A model generated the notes under the pieces. The model was not told the origin of the DNA and did no database searches. It saw nothing but the letters and a program-made list of their open reading frames with translations. DNA of 41,388 nt, from assembly GCA_001816385.1 (NCBI GenBank), contig MHBW01000003.1, forward strand, positions 12,506 through 53,893, given 5' to 3'. This document shows positions 1 through 7,808 of this stretch, piece after piece; the stretch's first letter is position 1; each line of letters starts with the position of its first letter. The position numbers and the translations under genes were made by a program. This stretch comes from Candidatus Blackburnbacteria bacterium RIFCSPHIGHO2_01_FULL_43_15b. GTDB lineage: Bacteria > Patescibacteriota > Microgenomatia > UBA8517 > UBA10165.

Positions 1-2
1 AC

Positions 3-368
3 GCTGGCAGCACCGTAACCTTCTCTTCAAACGAACGCGGTGTTTTTACAGGAACATTTACCAATATCACTTTACAGCCAGATACTTACGATGTTTATGT
101 AACTGGCCCCGTTCACCCCAGACGTAAGGTGGGGAGTGTCGTTCTTGGCACAAATAATACTTCACTAAATGCCACCAGCATAGAACTTTTCCCCGGCGAC
201 TTAACCAGCGACGGGAAAATTGACCTTTTTGACTTTAATAAATTTGTTGAAGACTTTGGACCAAGGATGCCACAGAGTGGGAGTCCGGCTGATTTCGACC
301 AGAACAGAAAAGTAGATTTATTCGACTACAACTTGTTTGTTCCCAACTTTGGGAAAGTCGGTGAATAG
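3..368 (+). CDS. Dockerin-repeat protein, C-terminal part (5' end outside window)
   Basis: The frame is open from the first bases of the window, so the ORF-track GTG at 129 is probably internal and the gene begins upstream. About 121 residues are visible. The first part looks like an extracellular beta-rich domain (FTGTFTNITLQPDTYDVYV). It is followed by two dockerin-like calcium-binding repeats, GDLTSDGKIDLFDFNKF (residue ~65) and ADFDQNRKVDLFDYNLF (~98), each with the DxxxDGxID-type loop seen in type I dockerins. The protein ends soon after the second repeat, as dockerins often do. Two cohesin-like proteins follow directly, so a dockerin-cohesin attachment at the cell surface is a reasonable inference. 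The module call rests on motif reading only. Confidence 0.75.
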   Translation, partial: AGSTVTFSSNERGVFTGTFTNITLQPDTYDVYVTGPVHPRRKVGSVVLGTNNTSLNATSIELFPGDLTSDGKIDLFDFNKFVEDFGPRMPQSGSPADFDQNRKVDLFDYNLFVPNFGKVGE

Positions 369-418
369 ATATACTTACTTGTGTTCTAAGACAAAGGCAG
401 GCATACTAAATTACCCTT

Positions 419-991
419 ATGTACCCAACTGCTAATCACAACTGGACAACACCAATCTTGAGCGCAGTGGCAATTCTTTTAGCCACAGTAGTCGTTAGCC
501 CGCTGCAGAAAATTACCACTAGCCCAACACTCCCTCAAAGACAAACTACAATTGCCGCCACAACAATTGCACCCTTGCAGTCTCAGAAAGATGCGGTCTT
601 AACAACAACACCCGCGACATTAACCCTGTCTGTCTCGCAGGAAAAAACAATATTGCTAAACATAGCTTCCCCCAAGAACAAAGTTACAGGCAGTGAAATT
701 CATTTAAAGTTTAACCCAGAAGTCATTTCGATAAAAGAAATATCCGCGGGCGATTTTCTTGCTAACCCACTACGTTTGGCAAAACAAATTGACAACCAGA
801 AAGGGGAAGTTGTTTATACCATAGGAACACTGAAACCTTCCGCAGGAAGTGGCATTTTGGCCAATGTGATAATAAATGCAAAAGGTACCGGTGCAACTCA
901 ACTTTCTCTTGACGGCACTATTGTCACGGCAGAAAATCAAAATGAAAATACAGTAAAGTCGTTGCAAGGCGCAACTATAACAGTTCAATGA
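419..991 (+). CDS. Membrane-anchored cohesin-domain protein (short)
   Basis: 190 aa. An N-terminal hydrophobic segment (ILSAVAILLATVVVSP, residues ~13-28) should act as a signal anchor or signal peptide. After a Thr-rich spacer, residues ~62-190 form one cohesin-like beta-sandwich: LTLSVSQEKTILLNIASP, then GSEIHLKFNPEVISIKEISAG and a C-terminal GATQLSLDGTIVTAENQ strand set. The pattern 'G-E-h-x-h-x-[FY]-[ND]-P-x-x-h' is typical of cohesins and related carbohydrate-binding folds. There is no C-terminal anchor. The stop overlaps the start of the next cohesin gene by 4 bp (ATGA), which indicates co-translation. The upstream gene encodes dockerin repeats. No strong Shine-Dalgarno sequence precedes ATG 419. 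Confidence 0.75.
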   Translation: MYPTANHNWTTPILSAVAILLATVVVSPLQKITTSPTLPQRQTTIAATTIAPLQSQKDAVLTTTPATLTLSVSQEKTILLNIASPKNKVTGSEIHLKFNPEVISIKEISAGDFLANPLRLAKQIDNQKGEVVYTIGTLKPSAGSGILANVIINAKGTGATQLSLDGTIVTAENQNENTVKSLQGATITVQ

Positions 992-1770
992 GCAAAAAAA
1001 ATATCATCATTGGCACAATCATCTTGGTACTTTTGATTGTAGGTCTAGTTGTAGGTATGGTTTTGGTCAAACAACAACAGGATTTAAGAAAAAATGCGGC
1101 ACCCGCAACAACCCTCTCTATTCTTCCTCCTACAAAAACAGCCAACGTGGGTGAAGAGGTCAGCTTAACAGTCCAAATGAACACCGGAACCAATACGGCA
1201 ACTGGTGCTGAACTTCATGTTACATACGATCCACAAAAATTAACGTTGAAAGATTTTACTCCCTTAACAGAGATGCTGCCGGTTGTATTTGTCAGCCCGC
1301 AGATAAACAACACCACAGGAACTGCAAACATAACTTTATCCGCCCAACCGGCAAATCCTCCTCAAGGGCAAGGCGGCCTGGCAACTTTAAAATTTATCGC
1401 CAAAGCTCCCGGTTCTGCAACCGTTAGTTTTACGCCACAAACTCTCGTTACAGGAATTGGGGAAGGCACAAATGTGTTGGCCTCACAAAACTCGGCCTCC
1501 ATAACAGTACTTGCTCCGGCAGCAGCTGCACTTCCAACTGGAACTACTCCAACAACTCCATCTGTTGCCGTAACGCCCACTTCTGCTGCTCCAACAAGTA
1601 ATCCCATCGGCGGCATTGCTACATCTCCAACACCAACCAGCATTTTGTCACCCACCACCAAGGTTGCTTCAGGCTCCGCAACTCCCACCGTTGGTGTCAA
1701 TACACCCATATTATTGAGTGTTTTAGGCGGCCTGGCGCTCCTACTTGTCGGCATCGCGCTTGCTTTGTAA
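988..1770 (+). CDS. Cohesin-domain protein with Pro/Thr linker and C-terminal membrane segment
   Basis: 260 aa. Residues ~5-27 are a hydrophobic N-terminal segment (IIIGTIILVLLIVGLVVGMVLV). Residues ~40-172 form a cohesin-like domain (TANVGEEVSLTVQMNTG, GAELHVTYDPQKLTLKDFTP, GGLATLKFIAKAPGSATVSF). Residues ~175-235 are a low-complexity Ala/Pro/Thr/Ser linker, typical of exposed spacers. A second membrane segment (ILLSVLGGLALLLVGIALAL) ends the protein with no sortase motif or charged tail. The layout suggests a cell-surface receptor held at one or both ends in the membrane, presenting a cohesin to dockerin-bearing partners such as the upstream gene product. The ATGA overlap with the preceding gene indicates one operon. 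Confidence 0.75.
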   Translation: MSKKNIIIGTIILVLLIVGLVVGMVLVKQQQDLRKNAAPATTLSILPPTKTANVGEEVSLTVQMNTGTNTATGAELHVTYDPQKLTLKDFTPLTEMLPVVFVSPQINNTTGTANITLSAQPANPPQGQGGLATLKFIAKAPGSATVSFTPQTLVTGIGEGTNVLASQNSASITVLAPAAAALPTGTTPTTPSVAVTPTSAAPTSNPIGGIATSPTPTSILSPTTKVASGSATPTVGVNTPILLSVLGGLALLLVGIALAL

Positions 1771-1794
1771 GTTTCTTCCTCAACTTTTTCCTGT

Positions 1795-1800
1795 TAGAAT
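1795..1800 (+). promoter_or_regulatory. Extended -10 element of the FAD oxidoreductase gene
   Basis: TGTTAGAAT (TGn plus TAGAAT) ends 9 nt before ATG 1810. No Shine-Dalgarno sequence lies between, so the transcript would start at or next to the start codon (inferred leaderless). Confidence 0.55.
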
Positions 1801-1809
1801 CTTGTCAAC

Positions 1810-3081
1810 ATGAGAATAGGAATTATAGGCGCCGGGTTTGTAGGCTTATCTTCTGCTTTGGCGTTGACTAAAAAGGGGCACAGAGTCACTGTTTTTGAGA
1901 AAAATATAGTTCCTGGCGGTTTAGCAAAAGGCTTTAGATCTCAGGGCTGGGAATGGACACTCGAGGAACACTATCACCACCTTTTTACATCTGACTGGTC
2001 AATCCAAGACCTCTCCAAAGAGGTCGGTGTCCACATTATTTTTAAAAAAGCCAAAACCTCAACTCTCTACGATGGTAAAATTTACCAGCTAGATTCTGCC
2101 GTCTCATTGTCAACCTTCTCACCCCTTAGTCTTTTTGAAAAAACCAAAACCGCGCTAGTCCTGGCGTATTTAAAACTTACCACACTATGGAAAAATCTAG
2201 AAAATCAAACGAGTGAAAATTTCTTGTCAAAAACCATGGGCAAAAAAGCTTGGGAAGTTTTATGGCAACCTTTATTTACCAAAAAGTTTGGGAAATACGC
2301 CAAAAAAATCCCCGCCGTTTGGTTTTGGGCAAGAATTAAAAAAAGAAGCGCGTTTTTGGGATACCCCGAAGGCGGCTTTCAACATTTGGCCAACAAAATA
2401 GCTTTCATTGGGAAAAGAAACGGTGTCAGGTTTTTATATAAAACAAATATTTCTCAAATCCGGCCAAAAGACGGAAAGTTTTTGCTAACCACAAACAATC
2501 GCCGGCAGGAAGAATTCGACCGGGTAATTTGTACACTTCCCAGTCACCTGTTCTGCCAAATCACCCCGGACTTACCTCCCGCATATGTTAAGTCTGCGAC
2601 CAGTCTTAAAGGTTTGGGAGCTGTTAACCTAATTCTTTCCCTGAATAAACCATTTTTACCCGATAAGACTTATTGGCTAAACGTCAACGAAAAAGATTTT
2701 CCTTTTCTTGCTGTTGTAGAACATACAAATTTAGTTAACAAAAAGCATTACAGAGACAACACGCTTTTGTACGTGGGAAATTATCTGGAGGCAACTCATC
2801 CGTATTTTAAAAAGACTTCTCAAGCACTTTTTAATGAGTTTGCCCCCTACTTTAAAAAAATAAATTCAGAATTTTCAAAGTCATGGGTTAAAAAAATGTG
2901 GGTGTCCAAAACCCCCTTTGCTCAACCAATAATTCCTCTAAATTACTCGTCTAAAATTCCTTCAATACAAACCCCGATTGGGGGTTTGTATCTGGCTAAT
3001 ATCCAACAAGTCTACCCTTGGGACAGAGGAACCAATTACGCTGTCGAGTTAGGCCAAAAAGTGGCACAATTGGTTAAATGA
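1810..3081 (+). CDS. FAD/NAD(P)-dependent oxidoreductase, amine-oxidase/UDP-galactopyranose-mutase-like
   Basis: 423 aa. The N-terminus carries a clear dinucleotide-binding Rossmann motif, IGIIGAGFVGLSSALALTKKGHRVTVFEKN, followed by GGLAKGF, as in flavin amine oxidases, protoporphyrinogen oxidase/HpnE-like proteins and UDP-galactopyranose mutases. The C-terminal block GGLYLANIQQVYPWDRGTNYAVELGQKVA matches the second flavin-contacting segment of that superfamily. The substrate is not evident. Placed at the head of a membrane glycosyltransferase-like gene set, it may act on a sugar nucleotide or a lipid carrier. The next gene overlaps its stop by 4 bp (ATGA), so the two are probably one operon. 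The specific enzyme activity remains unassigned. Confidence 0.8.
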   Translation: MRIGIIGAGFVGLSSALALTKKGHRVTVFEKNIVPGGLAKGFRSQGWEWTLEEHYHHLFTSDWSIQDLSKEVGVHIIFKKAKTSTLYDGKIYQLDSAVSLSTFSPLSLFEKTKTALVLAYLKLTTLWKNLENQTSENFLSKTMGKKAWEVLWQPLFTKKFGKYAKKIPAVWFWARIKKRSAFLGYPEGGFQHLANKIAFIGKRNGVRFLYKTNISQIRPKDGKFLLTTNNRRQEEFDRVICTLPSHLFCQITPDLPPAYVKSATSLKGLGAVNLILSLNKPFLPDKTYWLNVNEKDFPFLAVVEHTNLVNKKHYRDNTLLYVGNYLEATHPYFKKTSQALFNEFAPYFKKINSEFSKSWVKKMWVSKTPFAQPIIPLNYSSKIPSIQTPIGGLYLANIQQVYPWDRGTNYAVELGQKVAQLVK

Positions 3082-4700
3082 TTTTTCTTTTTAGGAAACA
3101 CTTCTTTGAGGTGTCGCTGTTAAGTGTGGCTTTGATCTTTAGCGCGTGGTTGATGTGGCACACTTTCTCTTACCAAGACGGGTATTTGTTCATTGCCGCC
3201 AAGGCCTGGAGTGACTTTGCCAGCCACATCCCCCTTATTCGTTCATTTTCGCTTGGTGACAACTGGCCGCCAGAATATCCTCTCTTTCCAGGAGAACCCA
3301 TTCGATACCACTTCCTCTTTTATCTGCTGGTTGGACTTTTGGAAAAGGTTGGGCTTCCACTGGATTGGGCTTTAAATTTTCCCAGCGGCCTTTCGTTTTT
3401 TCTTTTGCTGGCCGCGATCTACCTTTTAGCCAAACATCTTTTCCAAAGTAAAGGCGTGGCCTTGTTGTCTGTTCTTTTTTTTCTTTTTAACGGTTCCCTG
3501 TCGTTTTTAGAATTTTTCAAAAACCACCCTTTGGGCATTCACACTTTGTCTGACATGCTTCAAGTTTCAGACTTTCCGTCTTTTGGTCCATACGACGGTA
3601 AAATAGTTTCGGCCTTCTGGAATTTAAATATTTACACAAACCAACGCCACCTAGCTCTCCCCTTGGCACTGCTTTTACTACTCGTGCTATGGATTTTGAA
3701 AACAGAAAAGAAAGCGTCAATGCTCCAAATAGCGCTTGGTGGAATTTTCTTAGGAGTTTTACCGTTTGCCCATTCGAGTGTTTTTATAATGGCCATTGGA
3801 ATTTTTGGAATGCTCTTTATTCTATTGAAAAAGCAAAAAATGACAATTTTTGGAATCCTGATCGCGGGGGTTTTGCTTTCCATGCCCCGTGTGATTTTTT
3901 TGAAAAACTCTGCAAGTTTTATTCCGAAGCTAGAGTTAGGGTACCTTACTCCACATCCGGTGACTTTGTCGTCTTTCTTAAACTACTGGTTTCTCAATCT
4001 TGGACTAGCGTTTTTACTTATTCCATTTGGTTTTTTCCTAGCGCCCAAGCGAGCAAAAAAAGTTTTTGTTGCTTTCTTGCCTCTTTTTTTAGTCGGCAAC
4101 CTTGTCCAATTCAGTATTGAAATGGCTGGAAATCACAAATTTTTCACAGTGTTTGTTATTGTTGCCAATATGTTTGTAGCTTACAGCGTCTTCAAAATTT
4201 GGCACCAAAAGATCTTTGGGAAAATTTTAGCGATAATTCTATTTTTCTTTTTAACACTTTCCGGCATTATTGACTTCTTTGTGGTGAAAAACGACCACTT
4301 TTACCAAATTGCTGATTACCCAAAAAATCCAGATGTTGCCTGGATAATGCAAAATACCCTCAAGAATACAATTTTCTTAAATTCAAATTACTTATATAAT
4401 CCTGCAAGTCTTGCCGGCCATAAAATTTTCCTCGGCTGGCCATATTTTCCCTGGTCGCTTGGATATGACACTACAAGACGCGATAAAGAGTTGAGAGACA
4501 TGTTGAACACAAACAGTACTGACGAGGCTTGCAAGCTTTTAATGCAAAATCGCATCTCCTATGTAGAGATACAACGCCATGACGTTAACCCAGACTTTAC
4601 AATTAATTATGATCTATTTAACAAAAGTTTCAAACAAACTTACAACAATCCTGAATCCGGGCTATCTTTGTTTACTATTCAGCCCACATGCAACAATTAA
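3078..4700 (+). CDS. Multi-pass membrane protein, DUF2298/GT-C-like
   Basis: 540 aa with roughly ten or more hydrophobic segments, starting at residue ~10 (FFEVSLLSVALIFSAWLMW). The stretch PLFPGEPIRYHFLFYLLVGLLEKVGLPLDWALN is laid out like NPINYYYFGHLATAVL...IPSSLTYNLMIA in the next gene, which suggests the two are distant tandem homologues of the 'YYY' membrane family. The C-terminal ~110 residues look soluble and extracytoplasmic (NNTNSTDEACKLLMQNRISYVEI region), as in GT-C glycosyltransferases. The gene overlaps the upstream oxidoreductase by 4 bp and the downstream gene by about 13 bp. A role in transferring sugars from a lipid carrier is inference; no catalytic residue is proven here. 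Confidence 0.65.
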   Translation: MIFLFRKHFFEVSLLSVALIFSAWLMWHTFSYQDGYLFIAAKAWSDFASHIPLIRSFSLGDNWPPEYPLFPGEPIRYHFLFYLLVGLLEKVGLPLDWALNFPSGLSFFLLLAAIYLLAKHLFQSKGVALLSVLFFLFNGSLSFLEFFKNHPLGIHTLSDMLQVSDFPSFGPYDGKIVSAFWNLNIYTNQRHLALPLALLLLLVLWILKTEKKASMLQIALGGIFLGVLPFAHSSVFIMAIGIFGMLFILLKKQKMTIFGILIAGVLLSMPRVIFLKNSASFIPKLELGYLTPHPVTLSSFLNYWFLNLGLAFLLIPFGFFLAPKRAKKVFVAFLPLFLVGNLVQFSIEMAGNHKFFTVFVIVANMFVAYSVFKIWHQKIFGKILAIILFFFLTLSGIIDFFVVKNDHFYQIADYPKNPDVAWIMQNTLKNTIFLNSNYLYNPASLAGHKIFLGWPYFPWSLGYDTTRRDKELRDMLNTNSTDEACKLLMQNRISYVEIQRHDVNPDFTINYDLFNKSFKQTYNNPESGLSLFTIQPTCNN

Positions 4701-6742
4701 CCCATATGATCCCTGACTTTCTTTTTGTTTTTCACTGGTGGGCATTGCTGTTCTTTTTGGGGCTTATTGTAGTTCCTACAACAACTCTTGTCTTTCCAAA
4801 CCTTTTTGACAAAGGATACGCATTTGCCAAAATTTTTGGCATTCTCTTTGTTTCTTATCTTGTTTGGATTTTGGGCAGTTTAAAAATCCTACCGTTTACC
4901 TACATAAATACCTGGTTGATAGTCGTCGCTATCACGTTTCTAAATTTTATACTCCTGAGTTTTCGCTGGAAAACAATCAGCAAAACTATTCGTCAATCCT
5001 GGAAAATATGGCTTTTTGAAGAGCTGCTGTTTTTTCTGACTTCGACAATCTGGTCTTTTATCAGGGGGTTTCAGCCGGATATTCGGGGCTTGGAAAAGTT
5101 TATGGATTTTGGTTTTGTCAACGCAATTTTAAGAAGTGTTTACTTTCCACCCCAAGACATGTGGTTTTCCAACAACCCCATTAATTACTATTATTTTGGC
5201 CATTTGGCAACTGCTGTTTTAACCAGACTTTCCAATATCCCCTCAAGCCTTACATACAACTTAATGATCGCCACACTATTCGCACTTTGCTTTACCGGCG
5301 CATTTTCACTAGGTGGCAATTTATATTCTTTGGGCGTTGGCAAGAAAAAATCTATCCCGCTTTTGCTCATTCTGGGACTTTTAACTGCCATTCTTCTGAC
5401 ATTAAGCAGCAATCTCCATCCTCTTTATTGGCTACTTACCCATGGGTCATTCCAAGGTTACTGGTACCCCGATGCCACTCGTTTTGTTGTTCAACAATTC
5501 GGCGCTATCGATAACACCATCCACGAGTTTCCCATATATAGTTTTGTTGTGGCTGATCTTCACGGACACCTGATCAACCTCCCTTTTGTGCTTACCTTTT
5601 TGGCTTTATCCATCTCAATTGCCCGGCAAGGACCAAGCGTGTTCAAGGCGGCAATTGCCTCCTGGCTTTTGGGGATTTTCTACATTACTAACGCATGGGA
5701 CTTGCCTATTTATTCTTTGGTGTTTCCAGGTGTTATATTTTTCTATTATTTATCCAAAAAAAGCTCTCTACCGCAAACAATAGTCAAAGCGCTTGCGTGG
5801 ACTATCCCCACAGTACTAGGCAGTTTTATTTTCAGTCTGCCCTTCCAGTTAACTTTCAAAAACATCTCCCAGGGAGTCTCCCTAGTTGATTATCATTCGC
5901 CCATCTGGATGTTAGCAGTTTTGTGGGGTTTGCCTGCAATTATGACTTTGTCCTTTGCCGTTTGTTTGCTAAAAAGCTCTAAGTCCAAGGAAAAACCAAG
6001 CTCCACAAATTTATTTGTTGGAGTTTTATTATTGGTCTCATGGCTTCTAATTTTTTTGCCCGAAGTAATTTATATTAAAGATATTTATATCCATGAATAC
6101 CAAAGAGCAAATACCATGTTCAAATTCACCTATCAGTCTTTTGTTATGTTTACGCTGGCAACACCTTACATTCTCTGGCAAATCCTTTCCGCCACCCCAA
6201 GAAAAATCCGGCGTTTTTGGGCTCGACTTTTTTATATCGTTCCGGTTGTAAGTTTGTTGATAATAGCTATTTCATATTCATATTTTGCGGCGAAATCATA
6301 TTACTTGGGCAATACGTATTATGGATTAGACGGCACCAAATGGCTGCAAAAAACGTATCCGGGGGAATTCCATGCAGCCAAGTGGCTAAATAACTTGCCC
6401 GATCAACCTGCCGTTTTGCAAGCAGCAGGCGATAGTTATACAGACTACGATGTTATTTCTTCCTATACGGGTTTGCCGACAGTACAAGGATGGTTGGTGC
6501 ACGAATGGCTTTGGCGCGGATCTTATGATGAGCCAGGCAAAAGAGCAACGGATGTAGAAACTCTTTACACTTCCGCGAATCCCAAAACAACCAGATCACT
6601 GCTTGAGAAATATGCCATTAAATATGTAGTCGTTGGAAATTTGGAAAAACAGAAATACCCAAAGTTAAATGATAAATTTGCCAATTTTGGCACTGTGGTT
6701 TTTTCCTCAAACAACACAAAGATCTACAAAATTAATTTGTAG
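4688..6742 (+). CDS. DUF2298 (Chlor_Arch_YYY) family membrane protein
   Basis: 684 aa with about a dozen predicted membrane segments. The family hallmark is visible: GLEKFMDFGFVNAILRS followed by MWFSNNPINYYYFGHLATAVLTRLS, and later PIYSFVVADLHGHLINLPF. The C-terminal segment from ~560 (GTKWLQKTYPGEFHAAKWLNNLP ... GDSYTDYDVISSYTGLPTVQGW) is the soluble extracytoplasmic domain that often follows the membrane core. The family is widespread in Chloroflexi, archaea and CPR and resembles GT-C glycosyltransferases; its biochemical function is not established. The start could be ATG 4688 (overlapping the previous gene) or ATG 4706 (MIPDF). The 3' end overlaps the convergent LCP gene by 11 bp. Confidence 0.8.
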   Translation: MQQLTHMIPDFLFVFHWWALLFFLGLIVVPTTTLVFPNLFDKGYAFAKIFGILFVSYLVWILGSLKILPFTYINTWLIVVAITFLNFILLSFRWKTISKTIRQSWKIWLFEELLFFLTSTIWSFIRGFQPDIRGLEKFMDFGFVNAILRSVYFPPQDMWFSNNPINYYYFGHLATAVLTRLSNIPSSLTYNLMIATLFALCFTGAFSLGGNLYSLGVGKKKSIPLLLILGLLTAILLTLSSNLHPLYWLLTHGSFQGYWYPDATRFVVQQFGAIDNTIHEFPIYSFVVADLHGHLINLPFVLTFLALSISIARQGPSVFKAAIASWLLGIFYITNAWDLPIYSLVFPGVIFFYYLSKKSSLPQTIVKALAWTIPTVLGSFIFSLPFQLTFKNISQGVSLVDYHSPIWMLAVLWGLPAIMTLSFAVCLLKSSKSKEKPSSTNLFVGVLLLVSWLLIFLPEVIYIKDIYIHEYQRANTMFKFTYQSFVMFTLATPYILWQILSATPRKIRRFWARLFYIVPVVSLLIIAISYSYFAAKSYYLGNTYYGLDGTKWLQKTYPGEFHAAKWLNNLPDQPAVLQAAGDSYTDYDVISSYTGLPTVQGWLVHEWLWRGSYDEPGKRATDVETLYTSANPKTTRSLLEKYAIKYVVVGNLEKQKYPKLNDKFANFGTVVFSSNNTKIYKINL

Positions 6743-7808
6743 AAATGCTGCATGTAGCCTGAGCCAAAAGGCAACTTACCCAAAGGTGCACCTTATCCCA
6801 ATTACCACCTTCGGGGATAAGCACCCACTCGTCTGAGTACTTTGGTGAGACGGGGGGGTGGAAAAGCAAACTAGGAGCAGACTCGGGAACAGATAAAATT
6901 TCTGATTTGACATTTTGGCGGTTTAAAAAGATAAATAATCTAGCCAGTATACCTAAGTCCTTTTGCGGAATATCAGTTTCTACAACATCCCCCAACATTG
7001 TTAAAAGCTGGTTAATTTTCCAAGGGTTAGCCCAAAGAAATGGAGACTGGAGTTTTTCTTTTACGGCTAAAACAACCTTCTGTTGTCGAACGGCCCTGGC
7101 AAAATCCGTTCCTTCCTCTCCTTGGGCATGTCTTGATCGCACAAATTTCAACGCCTCTGTTCCGTTAAAATGGTGTTTCCCTTGTTCAAAATAAAGAGTT
7201 TCCCAGCGGCATTTGGTTTCTGCGTCTCCATCGCAAAGATCGTTTTCTCTTCCCGAGACCGGATACTTTGGATCTGTAAAAGAGCGATCCACGCCAACAT
7301 CAACGCCGCCAAGAAGATCTATGACCTTAACAAATCCATCAAAAGAAATAACCACTGAATAGTGTACCGGCTGCCCTGTAATTTGCGACATAAAACTATT
7401 CGTTAAATCAATTCCCGACCCTTCGGAATTATTGCCGTAAGAATAGGCGCTGTTGATTTTCCCGTTAATTTCAGGAATCCAAATGTCCCGAGGGATAGAA
7501 AGCATTAAATGGCGAGCGTTTGCGTGGTCATAAGAGACGAGCAGTTGAGTATCAGTCATCCCCGCAGGATCGTTCTTGTGTCCTCCCAAGCCAAGAATTA
7601 AAAAGTTCGTTCTATCGTTGGACGACCTTAAGCTTCCCACCGAGCCATCTAAAAAACCGCGGCCCAGAATAAGTGCTTGAGGAATAAATTGGAAAAGCGG
7701 TGCCAACCAAGCCAAAAAAGCCAACAATATACCTGCCCAAACAATGAGTGCTTTATGCCTTAAGGGGAAAAGATAGAACTTACGGAGCGTGTGATACAAT
7801 CGTACCAT
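6732..7808 (-). CDS. LytR-CpsA-Psr (LCP) family envelope protein
   Basis: 358 aa from ATG 7808 (MVRLYHTLRK). The ORF-track start at 7844 would run into the divergent helicase gene. A hydrophobic segment (ALIVWAGILLAFLAWLAPLF) anchors the protein, followed by the LCP domain: NFLILGLGGHKNDPAGMTDTQLLVSYDHANARHLMLSIPRDIWIPEI, then KINSAYSYGN, GGVDVGVDRSF and the FVRSRHAQGEEGTDFARAVRQQKVV block with conserved arginines. LCP enzymes transfer polyprenyl-pyrophosphate-linked glycopolymers to the wall or to other acceptors outside the membrane. The context of GT-C-like, WecA-like and FemAB genes fits a surface glycopolymer pathway. Its start codon overlaps that of the divergent helicase gene. Confidence 0.88.
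   Translation of the reverse strand: MVRLYHTLRKFYLFPLRHKALIVWAGILLAFLAWLAPLFQFIPQALILGRGFLDGSVGSLRSSNDRTNFLILGLGGHKNDPAGMTDTQLLVSYDHANARHLMLSIPRDIWIPEINGKINSAYSYGNNSEGSGIDLTNSFMSQITGQPVHYSVVISFDGFVKVIDLLGGVDVGVDRSFTDPKYPVSGRENDLCDGDAETKCRWETLYFEQGKHHFNGTEALKFVRSRHAQGEEGTDFARAVRQQKVVLAVKEKLQSPFLWANPWKINQLLTMLGDVVETDIPQKDLGILARLFIFLNRQNVKSEILSVPESAPSLLFHPPVSPKYSDEWVLIPEGGNWDKVHLWVSCLLAQATCSISTN
7795..7800 (+). promoter_or_regulatory. Extended -10 element of the pcrA-like gene
   Basis: TGATACAAT (TGn plus TACAAT) lies 6 nt before ATG 7807, inside the first codons of the divergent LCP gene. This predicts a leaderless helicase mRNA. Confidence 0.55.

Noticed and set aside
1362-1754. 130-aa minus-strand ORF opposite the cohesin linker
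   Set aside because: It is the antisense of a low-complexity Ala/Pro/Thr linker, giving an artificial Val/Gly/Ala-rich product.
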